Shown: in pieces, positions 46,690 through 58,062 of the stretch
Layout of the letters: every line of letters starts with the position of its first letter
How positions within the stretch are numbered: position 1 is the first letter of the stretch
Origin: Polyangia bacterium
GTDB taxonomy: Bacteria > Myxococcota_A > Polyangia > Nannocystales > Nannocystaceae
DNA: 64,000 nt
NCBI GenBank assembly: GCA_030430565.1
Contig: JAUIKS010000011.1
Location: 124,001-188,000, forward strand
Direction of reading: 5' to 3'
Position numbers and translations under genes: made by a program
Notes under the pieces: model-generated
The model's input: the letters and a program-made list of their open reading frames with translations, nothing else
The model's database searches: none
What the model was told of the DNA's origin: nothing

Positions 46690-48336
46690 TCAGAACTGGA
46701 AGTAGATGAACGCCCGGGGCCCGCCGGACATGGTCTTGAGGATCAGGTAGCCCAGCGCGACGAACAGCACGCCCAGCACGGGCCCGGGCAGCCGGCGAAA
46801 CAGCCCGTAGGCGCGCTCCTCGACCCAGGCGCGGGGCGTGAAGTGGTAGCCGAGGCCGCCGACGAGCGCGACCCACATCCACGGGCCGAGCAGCCCCGGG
46901 CGCAGGCCGAGGCCGTCGAGCTCGAGCATGCGCGCGATCATCTGCTGCGCGAGCTCGAGGGACTCGGCGCGGAAGAACACGCGCGAGAGGACCGTGAAGT
47001 GGAAGGTGATCACGATGTGCAGCAGCGTGTTGAGCGGGCCGCCGGTGGTCGGCAGCAGCCCGATCACGACGCTCGAGACGAGCGCGCAGCCGGCCAGCGC
47101 GAGGCTGCCCTCGTGGTCCAGCGCCAGCGCCCAGCCGGCGAAATTGTAGGTCGCCAGCGGCAGCACCACCAGCCAGATCACCCAGCCGATCACGTTGTGG
47201 AAATCGAGGCCGCGGTCGCGGGTGCGGTTCCAGCGATTGAACAGGATCGCGCCGGCCTGCAGGTTGCTGTAGATGACGAAGTTCCAGCTCGCGCCGTGCC
47301 ACATGCCGACGAGGAACATCGTCAGCCAGAGGTTGAAGTAGGTCCGCACGCGCGTGCCGCGGCTGCCGCCGAGCGGGAAGAACAGGTAGTCGCGCAGCCA
47401 GGTCGACAGCGTCATGTGCCAGCGACGCCAGAACTCGCCGACGTTGCGGGCTTGGTGCGGGCGATCGAAGTTCTCGGGGATCTCGTAGCCGAGCAGGCGC
47501 GAGACGCCGATCGCGATGTCGGAGTAGCCCGAGAAGTCGGCGTAGAGCTGCAGCGTGAAGGCGTAGAGCGCGATCAGGATCTCGAGCGAGCTGTAATTGA
47601 GCGGCGCGGTGAACACCGCGTCGGTGAAGCTCGCGGCGATCCAGTCACCCAAGATCGCTTTTTTGAAGAGCCCCTTGAAGATCTTGAACAGCCCCTCGTA
47701 CATGCGCGCGGCGCTGAGCTGGGGGCGCCGGTGCAGCTGGGGCAGCAGCTCGCTCGCGCGCACGATCGGGCCGGCGACGAGCTGCGGGAAGAACACGACG
47801 AACAGCGCGAACTTGCGAAACGACGGCTCGGGCGTGAGGCGCCCGCGCCAGACGTCGATCGTGTAGCTCAGCGACTGGAACGTGTAGAAGCTGATGCCGA
47901 CCGGCAGCAGCAGCTTGAGGTGAGGGACCACGACCTCGGCCCCGAGCGCGCCGGCGACGTCCGAGAACGCCTCGAGGAAGAAGTTGGTGTACTTGAAGTA
48001 GCCGAGCAGCCCGAGGTTGCCGACCAGGCTCAGCCCGAGCCACGCGTTGCGTCGACGCCGAGCGGACTCCGCCTGGGCCGCGTCGGGGCTCGCTAGCTGC
48101 GGCGCGAGCTGGTGGATCCGACCCGAGCAGTGGTAATCGAGCAGGGTCGAGAACAGCAGCAGCCCGACGTAGTACCAGGGCGCCGGGAGCGGGTCCGTCA
48201 GCGGCCCCGCCATGTAGAAGAAGTAGCTCGCCCCGATCAGGAACAACACGCGGGCCGCCGCCGCGTTGGACAGCGCCCACGCGATCAGCAGGACCGGGAT
48301 GATGAAGAGCAGGAAGTCGAAGCTGACGAAGAGCAT
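46690..48336 (-). CDS. MBOAT-family O-acyltransferase (AlgI-like)
   Basis: A 548-residue membrane protein with about 11 hydrophobic segments. Signatures of the AlgI/PatA class are clear: LLLPVGISFYTFQSLSYTIDV, ADFSGYSDIAIGVSRLLGY, FWRRWHMTLSTWLRDYLFFPLGG and the WHGASWNF segment with the catalytic His. It moves acetyl groups from the cytoplasm across the membrane for transfer to a cell-surface polymer by the downstream SGNH partner. The acceptor is unknown; no polysaccharide biosynthesis genes are in the window. It is the first gene of a four-gene operon. Confidence 0.92.
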   Translation of the reverse strand: MLFVSFDFLLFIIPVLLIAWALSNAAAARVLFLIGASYFFYMAGPLTDPLPAPWYYVGLLLFSTLLDYHCSGRIHQLAPQLASPDAAQAESARRRRNAWLGLSLVGNLGLLGYFKYTNFFLEAFSDVAGALGAEVVVPHLKLLLPVGISFYTFQSLSYTIDVWRGRLTPEPSFRKFALFVVFFPQLVAGPIVRASELLPQLHRRPQLSAARMYEGLFKIFKGLFKKAILGDWIAASFTDAVFTAPLNYSSLEILIALYAFTLQLYADFSGYSDIAIGVSRLLGYEIPENFDRPHQARNVGEFWRRWHMTLSTWLRDYLFFPLGGSRGTRVRTYFNLWLTMFLVGMWHGASWNFVIYSNLQAGAILFNRWNRTRDRGLDFHNVIGWVIWLVVLPLATYNFAGWALALDHEGSLALAGCALVSSVVIGLLPTTGGPLNTLLHIVITFHFTVLSRVFFRAESLELAQQMIARMLELDGLGLRPGLLGPWMWVALVGGLGYHFTPRAWVEERAYGLFRRLPGPVLGVLFVALGYLILKTMSGGPRAFIYFQF

Positions 48337-48708
48337 CGGACGGCGAACAGGGCCTGCCCCTGTCTCCCACGCGCGCGCGCGCCCGGGAACGTCTGCGGGC
48401 GCGCCACGCTACCCCTAAACGCGCGAGCGTGGCGAATCTTCCGCAATCTGACCGGGTTTCTGCGGGCGTTCGCGGGTCGGGGTACTCCGCCCCCACCAGC
48501 TCGTCTCGCGCTGTTGACGCGCTCGACGCCGTACGCGCGACCCCACGAGGACCGCGCGAGCCCGTTGGCCGAGCGCCGAAGCTCGTGCCGCCGATCTCGC
48601 CGCCCCCGGGCGAAAGTCGAGAAATCCGGCGAATTTGCGGCCCAAACTCGTAATTTCGCCGGCACGCCCGGTCTCAAGTACGTGGCCCCCGCTACACTGA
48701 GTGGAGCT
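48337..48708. other. Divergent intergenic region, 372 bp
   Basis: Between the MBOAT operon and the sigma factor gene. No open frame is convincing. It should hold promoters in both directions; the TACACT at 48693-48698, 11 bp before the sigma factor ATG, is the only -10-like hexamer, but no matching -35 is seen. Confidence 0.4.
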
Positions 48709-49314
48709 ATGGCCTCGAGCCCCCAGTATCCACGCGCGCTCACCAGCGTCGGTGAGTCGCTTGTGGATAAAGAGTCCGAGCTGTTGGCGCGCGCGCGCCG
48801 AGGAGAGCGCGCCGCCCAAGCGAAGCTCTTCCACCAGCACCGCGACCGCGTCGCCCGTCAGCTCCTGCGGATGACCGGCGACCCGAACGCCGTCGACGAC
48901 CTGCTGCAAGAGGTCTTTATCGCCGTCTTCAACGCGCTGCCCGGGTTTCGCGGCGACGCCCAGCTCGAGACGTGGATGTACACGATCGCGGCCAACAAGG
49001 TCCGCAACTGGTGGGACTCCAGCCGCCGTCGCCGCCGCCGCGAGAGCCGCGCGGGTGAGCGTGAGCAGCCGCTCCCAACCACGCCCGAGGAGGAGCTCGC
49101 TAAGCAGCGCCACCGCGCTCGGCTCTACGCCGCGCTCGGCGAGCTGCCCCACAAGTACCGCGAGGCGTTCGCGGCCCGCGTCATCGAGGGCATGACCCTC
49201 AAGGACGCGTCCAAGGCCCTCGGCGTCGGAATCAGCACGCTGTCCTATCGAACACGTAAAGCCGAGCAGCTCCTATGCGAAGCCCTCGGCCTCCCAGGGA
49301 GGAAACCATCATGA
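48709..49314 (+). CDS. ECF-type RNA polymerase sigma factor
   Basis: A 201-residue sigma factor. Region 2 is seen in RVARQLLRMTGDPNAVDDLLQEVFIAVFNALPGF with the ETWMYTIAANKVRNWW that follows, and region 4 in ALGELPHKYREAFAARVIEGMTLKDASKALGVGISTLSYRTRKAE. The acidic linker between them is short. The ATG at 48709 has GGAG upstream; the frame is open earlier but not domain-like. Its TGA overlaps the ATG of the next gene (ATGA), the usual coupling of an ECF sigma factor with its anti-sigma factor. Confidence 0.92.
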   Translation: MASSPQYPRALTSVGESLVDKESELLARARRGERAAQAKLFHQHRDRVARQLLRMTGDPNAVDDLLQEVFIAVFNALPGFRGDAQLETWMYTIAANKVRNWWDSSRRRRRRESRAGEREQPLPTTPEEELAKQRHRARLYAALGELPHKYREAFAARVIEGMTLKDASKALGVGISTLSYRTRKAEQLLCEALGLPGRKPS

Positions 49315-50285
49315 GCCCGTCCGAGCTTGACACCCACGACCCCCTGGAGGACCTGAACCCCGCGCTCGCCGAGTTCGTGGTCGCCGCGCGCGCGCAGCCG
49401 CTGCCGCGCCTGTGCACCACCGCGGACGACGTGCACGAGGGCTGGCGCGCGCGCCGTCGAGTCGATCGCGCCTCGTGGGTCGGCGGCGCCCTCGCGCTCG
49501 CGGCAGGCCTCGCGCTCGTGATGCTCGAGCCCACGAGCTCGAGCCCGCCCGAGGTGAGCGGAGCCATCACCCCCGCGACGCAGCCACGCGTGAGCGTGAG
49601 CGCGACCGCCGAGGCCCCCACCGATCGAGCGCCCAGCCGCGAGCTCGAGCGCGACGACGACGAGACCCCCGCGCCGACCTCGCTCGCCGCCCGGGTCGAG
49701 CTCAGCCCCGCGCCCGTCGACGGCGAGGACGCGGTCGAGGTGCTCGGCCCGCTCCACCTCAAGCTGACCGAAGACGCCGGTGCTCGCCGCGTCTCGCTCG
49801 CGCCCGGTGGCGAGAGCCTGACCATCGAGACCCCGGACCGCGCCATCGAGCTCCGGCGCGGGACGATCTTCGTGCAGGTCGCCGGCGACGTGACGCGCGC
49901 GACCCTCGAGGAGGGCGAGGCGATGTGGATCGAGCGGGACGGGACGCGCACGCCGATCACCGCCCACGCGCTCGTCGCCAGCGCCGAGCCGACCGCCCGC
50001 GAGCTGGCGGAGAAAGCCGAGCGCCAGCTCACCAACGGACACAGGCGCGCCGCCATCCGCACGCTGCGCGCCCTCGTGTCGCGCCACCGTGACACGCCCG
50101 AGGCCCGCGCCGGTCTGCTCGACCTCGCCGGCCACCTGAAGGCCGAGGGCCGCGCGGACGCGGCGAGCTGCGCGTACCAGCTCTACCTGCGCCGCAACCC
50201 CAAGAGCCCCCTGCGCGCCGACATCGAGCGCGCGCTCGCGCGCGCCGAGCCCGTGGAGTGCCGCGGCCTGTCGCCGCGAAAGTGA
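49311..50285 (+). CDS. Anti-sigma-like membrane protein with FecR-type domain
   Basis: A 324-residue protein. A cytoplasmic N-terminus of about 55 residues is followed by one transmembrane helix (WVGGALALAAGLALVML) and a Pro/Ser/Thr-rich linker. A FecR-like beta domain comes next (LAPGGESLTIETPDRAIELRRGTIFVQVAGDVTRATLEEGEA), then C-terminal helices that look like one or two TPR units. It likely holds the ECF sigma factor and senses a periplasmic signal. No zinc anti-sigma motif (HxxxCxxC) is visible. The ATG has GGGAGG upstream and overlaps the sigma factor stop. Confidence 0.75.
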   Translation: MSPSELDTHDPLEDLNPALAEFVVAARAQPLPRLCTTADDVHEGWRARRRVDRASWVGGALALAAGLALVMLEPTSSSPPEVSGAITPATQPRVSVSATAEAPTDRAPSRELERDDDETPAPTSLAARVELSPAPVDGEDAVEVLGPLHLKLTEDAGARRVSLAPGGESLTIETPDRAIELRRGTIFVQVAGDVTRATLEEGEAMWIERDGTRTPITAHALVASAEPTARELAEKAERQLTNGHRRAAIRTLRALVSRHRDTPEARAGLLDLAGHLKAEGRADAASCAYQLYLRRNPKSPLRADIERALARAEPVECRGLSPRK

Positions 50286-50287
50286 CG

Positions 50288-51685
50288 CTACTCCGCGCCC
50301 GCGCCGTCCACGTCGACCAGCCCGGCGTGGGCGTCGGCGGCCGCCTCGGCCTCGCGCTCGCTGAGCCGCTCGGACATTGACTCCGCCAGCTGCCGCGCGC
50401 GCGCCTCCTTGGCGGCGAGCTTCTCGGCCGTGCGCCGCGCCTTCTTCTCGGCCTTGCGTGACGGCCCCGCCTGCTCATCAACCTGCTTGTACGGACAGAG
50501 TGAATTGAGCTCGTCCAGGTACGGCTCGAGCGAGCGCTGCTCCTCGGCCAAGAACCGCTTGATCGCCGCGAACAGCCCGTCGTGACGGATCCAGTGGCTG
50601 CTGCGCGTCAGCGACGGCGCGAACCCGCGGAGCAGCTTGTGCTCGCCCTGGGCGCCGGCCTCGAACAGCTCGAGGCCCTCGCGGATGCAGTGCTCGACGC
50701 CCGCGTAGTACGCGGTCTCAAAGTGCAGGCAGTCGTGCTCCTCGTCGCTGCCCCAGTAGCGCCCGTAGAGCGCGCGCTCGGTCTGCAGGTAGAGCGCGCC
50801 CGCGATCATCCGCCCGTCGCGACGGACCCGCGCGATCCGGACGCGCTCCGGCGCCAGCTCGCAGAGCGCCGCGAAGAAGCCCGGGCGCAGGTAGTCCATG
50901 CCGCCGTGGGCCCACACCGTCTGGCGATAGAAGCGATCCATCAGCCGGAGCTCGGCGGGCGTGACCTGATCGCCCGGCACGAACTCCAGCGAGTCGATCG
51001 CCGCCTGCGCGCGACGACGCTCCTTGCGGATCTGCTTGCGCCGTCGCGACGTCAGCGCGCCGAGGAAGTCGTCGAAGCTGCGGTAGCCGCGGTTGCGCCA
51101 GTGGAACTGATAACTCGAGCGCGGCGCGAATCCGTGCGCGCCGAGCTCGGCCTGCTCGCGCGCGGTCGTGAACAGCCAATGCACAGACGAGCAGCTGTGC
51201 TCGTCCGCGAGCCCGCGCACCGCCGTCACCAAGCGCGCGATAATCGTCGCGCGCTCGGCGTGCGCGTCTGCAGCGATCAGCAGCCGCGGGCCTGTCGCCG
51301 GGGTCACCGGCGCGGCGATCACCAGCTTCGGGTAGTAGGCCAGACCGGCTCGCTGGCTCGCGCGCGCCCAGGCCCAGTCGAAGATGTACTCGCCGTAGCT
51401 GTGCTCCTTGACGAACGCCGCGACCGCGCCGACCAGGCGACCCGGCGCTGGCGGCCGCGCGAGCCGACGACGGCGCCGACGACTCGTCGACGGCGGCTCG
51501 CTCACCTCCTCGACCAACACGTACAGCGGGCGCCAGCCGGACTCCTCGCCGATCGAGCCCGAGCGCTCGAGCGCGCGGAGAAACCCGTGCTCTAAGAACG
51601 GCGAGCCGCCGTGATCGAGCGCGTCCCAGCTCGCGGCATCCACGCCACCAAGATCCGTCACGACGCGCGTGGTCAGATGGGCCAC
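50288..51685 (-). CDS. COG3146-type GNAT-like acyltransferase
   Basis: The 465-residue protein matches the COG3146 (DUF482) family: SPFLEHGFLRALERSGSIG near the start, EYIFDWAWARA, the SSYQFHWRNRGYRSFDDFL segment, LTSRRRKQIRKERRRA and GALYLQTERALYGRYWG. The fold is that of paired GNAT domains as in FemAB. Activity is not established; aminoacyl or acyl transfer to a cell-wall component is inferred. An unusual Lys/Arg/Glu-rich tail of about 65 residues follows the domain. It converges on the anti-sigma gene and is divergent from clpS. Confidence 0.85.
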   Translation of the reverse strand: MAHLTTRVVTDLGGVDAASWDALDHGGSPFLEHGFLRALERSGSIGEESGWRPLYVLVEEVSEPPSTSRRRRRRLARPPAPGRLVGAVAAFVKEHSYGEYIFDWAWARASQRAGLAYYPKLVIAAPVTPATGPRLLIAADAHAERATIIARLVTAVRGLADEHSCSSVHWLFTTAREQAELGAHGFAPRSSYQFHWRNRGYRSFDDFLGALTSRRRKQIRKERRRAQAAIDSLEFVPGDQVTPAELRLMDRFYRQTVWAHGGMDYLRPGFFAALCELAPERVRIARVRRDGRMIAGALYLQTERALYGRYWGSDEEHDCLHFETAYYAGVEHCIREGLELFEAGAQGEHKLLRGFAPSLTRSSHWIRHDGLFAAIKRFLAEEQRSLEPYLDELNSLCPYKQVDEQAGPSRKAEKKARRTAEKLAAKEARARQLAESMSERLSEREAEAAADAHAGLVDVDGAGAE

Positions 51686-51861
51686 ACGCTAGCTTTACGC
51701 TGCACAGGCCCCGATGGCCAGGCCCCCCAACAACAAGCGCACGCGCTCGCGGGCGCGGGCAGACCCCAGAAACAGGTTCGCGGACGCGGGCCTCCACATC
51801 AGCTCCAGTGGTTCCGCCCTCCCCCGGGGGCTACACTGGTCCAGGAGCACACTGTCGGACC

Positions 51862-52192
51862 ATGTCCAGTCGTGAGAAGGAAAGCCCCAAGGGCGGCGTC
51901 GTCCTCAAGTCGCGCACGCAGCGAAAGACTCAGAAGCCGCGGATGTACCGCGTGCTGCTACACAACGACGACTACACGCCCATGGACTTCGTTGTCCGTC
52001 TCCTTCAGACGGTGTTTCGCAAGAGTGAGACCGACGCCACGGCCATCATGCTCCACGTACATAATCATGGAGTAGGGGTCGCCGGGGTTTACACCCACGA
52101 GATCGCCGAGACCAAGGTCGCGCAAGTGCACATGCTCGCCCGGCAGAACGACTGCCCCTTGGTCGCGTCGATGGAGCCCGAGGACGACCCGG

Positions 52193-52206
<14 letters not shown>
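51862..52206 (+). CDS. clpS: ATP-dependent Clp protease adaptor ClpS
   Basis: The 114-residue adaptor has a disordered N-terminus and the ClpS core: YRVLLHNDDYTPMDFVVRLLQTVF with the Asn-Asp-Asp that reads N-degrons, then MLHVHNHGVGVAGVYTHEIAETKVAQVH. It hands N-end-rule substrates to ClpA. The next gene, clpA, starts 14 bp before its stop. The ATG at 51862 lacks a clear ribosome binding site. Confidence 0.93.
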
Positions 52207-54634
<2,428 letters not shown>

Positions 54635-54715
54635 GGCTCAGCGCGAGCACGCGACGCGCGAGCGCGCTCCCTCGCCGCGCTCGTGAGTCATTAATAAAAG
54701 AGTCTTTAGGACCAG

Positions 54716-55027
54716 CTAGCTGACAGGCGCGCCCGCAGCTCCGGGGTCGGCGTCGCGGACACACTGCCAATTCCCCGCGAACATAAACTCGCGCTTGCAC
54801 GAGACCGAGACGTTGCCCAGCTTCGTGCCCCAGAAGTACTTGTGGCCGAAGCTCGAGGTCGACATCTGGAACGGCAGATCGGCCTTGATCTCGCAGCCCT
54901 CGAGGTCCTTGCAGGCGGCGTCCTTCGACATCCTCTGGACCTCCAGCGAGGGCTGGCCGTTCTGGTAGCTCAGGTAGCTGAGCCCCACGCACGCGACGAG
55001 GACGACGAACCAAAACGCCTTCTTCAT
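54716..55027 (-). CDS. Small exported protein of unknown function
   Basis: A 103-residue protein with a signal or membrane anchor at residues 5-21 (FWFVVLVACVGLSYLSY) and a mature domain with four cysteines (about residues 39, 45, 82 and 94 by position in the sequence). Two disulfides are plausible. No family is recognised. The ATG at 55027 is the start of the export signal. It is convergent with clpA and divergent from the SDR gene, with only 45 bp between the two starts. Confidence 0.6.
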   Translation of the reverse strand: MKKAFWFVVLVACVGLSYLSYQNGQPSLEVQRMSKDAACKDLEGCEIKADLPFQMSTSSFGHKYFWGTKLGNVSVSCKREFMFAGNWQCVRDADPGAAGAPVS

Positions 55028-55072
55028 GGGGTCATGGTGTCACGTATGGCGGGACCTGGTAAAGCTGGAGCC

Positions 55073-55894
55073 ATGGACCAGCGCCCGCGGCGACGATTTT
55101 TCCTCACCGGCTGCGCCAGCGGCATCGGCCTGCACCTCGCCGACACCCTGCAGCGGGCCGGACACAGCGTCTGGGCGACCGACATCGACATCGAGGGCCT
55201 GCGCCAGCGCGCCCGCGAGCGCGCGTGGCCGGACGAGCGCGTGGCGGTCCGGGCGCTCGATATCGCGGACGCCCAGGCCTGGGAGCCGGCCTATCACGAG
55301 GCGGTCTCGACCCTCGGCGCCGTCGACGTGCACATGAACATCGCCGCCTACCTCGCGCCCTCGTGGATCCGCGACGCCGACGACGCCGACGTCGATCGCC
55401 ACTTCGACGTCAACGTCAAGGGCGTCGTCTACGGGACCCGCCAGGCCGCCCGCCACATGGTCCCGCGCCGCGGCGGTCACATCATCAACTTCGCCTCGCT
55501 CGCCGCGCTCGCGCCGGTCCCTGGGCTCTCGCTCTACTCGGCCTCCAAGTACGCCGTGCGCTCCTACTCGCTCGCCGCCGCGATCGAGCTGCGCCCCCAC
55601 GAGGTCTACGTGACGACGATCTGCCCGGACGCCGTCAAGACGCCGATGCTCGACATCCAGCTCGACCGCGAGGAGACCGCGCTGACCTTCTCGGGCGCGC
55701 AGCTCCGCGTCGAGGACATCAGCGAGCTCGTGCTCACGCGCGCCCTGCCGCGCCGCCCGCTGCAGCTCGTGATCCCGCGCCACCGCGGGCTCTTGGCGCG
55801 GATCGCCGATCTGTTCCCGCGCCTCGGCATGCTCGTGCGTCCTCAGCTCACCGCGCGCGGCCGCGCGCGTCAGGAGCAGCTGCGGGGCGAGTAG
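55073..55894 (+). CDS. Short-chain dehydrogenase/reductase
   Basis: The 273-residue SDR has the cofactor motif TGCASGIG (TGxxxGIG) at residues 12-19, DIDIEGL after the second strand, an NIAA motif in place of NNAG, and the active site YSASKYAVRS (YxxxK) with the preceding Ser in NFASLA. DI at the second strand suggests NAD(H). Substrate is unknown. Its long C-terminal helix is Arg-rich. The ATG has GGAG 4 bp upstream. The gene stands alone. Confidence 0.9.
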   Translation: MDQRPRRRFFLTGCASGIGLHLADTLQRAGHSVWATDIDIEGLRQRARERAWPDERVAVRALDIADAQAWEPAYHEAVSTLGAVDVHMNIAAYLAPSWIRDADDADVDRHFDVNVKGVVYGTRQAARHMVPRRGGHIINFASLAALAPVPGLSLYSASKYAVRSYSLAAAIELRPHEVYVTTICPDAVKTPMLDIQLDREETALTFSGAQLRVEDISELVLTRALPRRPLQLVIPRHRGLLARIADLFPRLGMLVRPQLTARGRARQEQLRGE

Positions 55895-55915
55895 CGACCG
55901 AGCGAGAGCGAGGCC

Positions 55916-55949
55916 AAAAAAAGAGAGAGAGCGCCGAGGCGCTCTCTCT
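55916..55949 (-). terminator. Terminator of tRNA-Ser
   Basis: AGAGAGAGCGC at 55924-55934 pairs with 55939-55949 across CGAG. On the minus strand it is followed by seven T residues (A-run at 55916-55922), which makes it the terminator of the tRNA-Ser gene. It may also slow transcription from the SDR gene. Confidence 0.85.
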
Positions 55950-55975
55950 TGAAAAACAATCACCGCTTGGTGATG

Positions 55976-56062
55976 CGGAGCGGGAGGGATTCGAACCCTC
56001 GGTAGAGTTACCCCTACGCAGGTTTAGCAAACCTGTGCCTTCAGCCACTCGGCCACCGCTCC
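55976..56062 (-). tRNA. tRNA-Ser (GCT)
   Basis: An 87-nt class II tRNA with the acceptor stem GGAGCGG/CCGCTCC, G discriminator and a long variable arm. The anticodon stem CAGGT/ACCTG encloses a TTGCTAA loop, giving anticodon GCT. The T arm has GGTTCGAATCC. CCA is not encoded. A terminator follows. Confidence 0.95.
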
Positions 56063-56184
56063 TCAGTGCACAGGTCGCCGACGCGTCGGCGAATGTTTGG
56101 GGCTGGCAAGCTAAACAAGATCGCCGGGACTTGCAAGCGACGAGCAGGCTTGTCGTCCAGACGCGCGCCGTGCACACTTCCCGC

Positions 56185-57090
<906 letters not shown>

Positions 57091-57095
57091 CTCTC

Positions 57096-57126
57096 AAAAC
57101 CGCCGTTCTCGGCGGTTTTGTTTTTT
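57096..57126 (+). terminator. Terminator of tRNA-Arg
   Basis: AAAACCGCCG at 57096-57105 pairs perfectly with 57110-57119 across TTCT, followed by G and six T residues. It lies six bases after the tRNA end. Confidence 0.9.
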
Positions 57127-57136
57127 CGAAGTCCGC

Positions 57137-57158
57137 TACTGGACGCATACTGGACGCA
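57137..57158. repeat. Two tandem copies of TACTGGACGCA
   Basis: The exact 11-bp unit occurs twice in direct succession 47 bp after the tRNA-Arg. Direct repeats next to tRNA-type att sites are often arm-type or accessory binding sites of tyrosine integrases. No other copy was seen in the window. The stretch from here to 57397 has no convincing gene. Confidence 0.6.
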
Positions 57159-57397
57159 ATCTCGGCAAAACGGACACGACGGCGATGTGTACGCTCGTGT
57201 CCTACCCGGAGATCACTCGCGCACCGTTGAGAAATTCCGCCGAGGACTCGCGGCTCGCGCAACGACCACGCGAAGCGGGAACCCCGGGTAGGCTCGCGCG
57301 GCATCCGGGGCCCGCGGGGCCGGCGAGGTGTCGGGCTCGCGGCGTGTTCTGCCAAACCGCCCCGGATGCACCTACAACAACCGCGCTTGTAGAGTTC

Positions 57398-57413
57398 GTC
57401 TCATGCGCGAGAC
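57398..57413. promoter_or_regulatory. Palindromic operator across the MerR-like start codon
   Basis: GTCTCATGCGCGAGAC has outer arms GTCTC/GAGAC and matches the operator core at 57669-57684 at 14 of 16 positions. The ATG of the regulator gene (57403) lies in its middle, so binding would directly block its expression. Autoregulation is inferred. Confidence 0.6.
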
Positions 57414-57618
57414 ACTCACGACGCAGGAGATTCTCGATCTCCTCGGCATCAGCCGCGCGACGCTGTACCGCTGGATCGAACAGGGCGTGCTGCTCCCCCA
57501 GGGAGACGAGCACGGGCGCTGGTCACCGGCGTCGGTGACGCGAGCGAAGAAGGTCCGCAAGTTCATCGATCGCGGGTTCACCATGGTCGAGATCAAGCGG
57601 CGGCTAGGGGTCGACTAG
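57403..57618 (+). CDS. MerR-type helix-turn-helix regulator, small
   Basis: A 71-residue protein consisting of a winged-helix DNA-binding domain only: LTTQEILDLLGISRATLYRWIEQGVLLPQ with the recognition helix ISRATLYRW, and a wing region (GRWSPASVTRAKKVRKFIDRGFTMVEIKRRLG). There is no effector domain, as in phage and plasmid control proteins or excisionases. The start codon lies within a palindrome that recurs before the next gene, pointing to autorepression. It is the first gene of the element. Confidence 0.8.
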   Translation: MRETLTTQEILDLLGISRATLYRWIEQGVLLPQGDEHGRWSPASVTRAKKVRKFIDRGFTMVEIKRRLGVD

Positions 57619-57664
57619 CAGTTCACGTGCGTCGGTTGCGCATGTACAAGCTGTCCTCTTGTTG

Positions 57665-57688
57665 GTTTGTCTCACGCGTGAGACAAAC
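57665..57688. promoter_or_regulatory. Perfect 24-bp palindromic operator
   Basis: GTTTGTCTCACG and its exact mirror form a perfect palindrome five bases before the ATG at 57694. The 16-bp core (57669-57684) is nearly identical to the site over the MerR-like start. Its length and symmetry make chance unlikely. It should bind a dimer, probably the adjacent regulator. Confidence 0.8.
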
Positions 57689-57693
57689 TCTGC

Positions 57694-58062
57694 ATGGCAG
57701 AACACACAACCGGAGAGGCCTCGGGTAGCCCCCCTGGCCACAGATTCAAGCTCTACTATCCCGCCGGCCGGACCGTGGAGATCATCGCGGCTGGTGTCAC
57801 GGGGTCGCTCGTCGCTATGCACAAGCCGGTCGAGCGCTCGACCGTCAACATCATGCAGCGCGAAGCCGATGGAGCTCGTCGCGTCGGCGGGTTTGAGTTC
57901 ACCGGCTTCGAGGACCTCGCAGGCGCTTGCGAAGCCCGAGCCGCGCTCGCCTCGTACGTCGACGGTGATCGAGCGCTCGCGTTGTCGCACGCGAATCTCG
58001 CCGCGGTCCTTCACACGGGCTGGCGACCGCTCGTCTCTCTACTCGCGGGGAGGGAGGCGTGA
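57694..58062 (+). CDS. Hypothetical element protein
   Basis: A 122-residue soluble protein with a disordered N-terminus and an alpha/beta-like body (HRFKLYYPAGRTVEIIAAGVTGSLVAMH). No recognised family. The ATG sits five bases after the palindromic operator, leaving no room for a normal ribosome binding site between them, so transcript leader is minimal or the mRNA is leaderless. Its stop overlaps the GTG of the ArdA-like gene (GTGA), so the two are coupled. Confidence 0.65.
   Translation: MAEHTTGEASGSPPGHRFKLYYPAGRTVEIIAAGVTGSLVAMHKPVERSTVNIMQREADGARRVGGFEFTGFEDLAGACEARAALASYVDGDRALALSHANLAAVLHTGWRPLVSLLAGREA

Noticed and set aside
48693..51837. GCTACACTG found before both the sigma factor and clpS genes as a shared -10 element
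   Set aside because: The nine shared bases look like a -10 hexamer, but neither site has a -35 at the right distance and the position before the sigma factor is too close to its ATG.
57202..57513. 103-codon minus frame opposite the MerR-like gene
   Set aside because: It is antisense to a clear HTH gene and has no start signal or domain.
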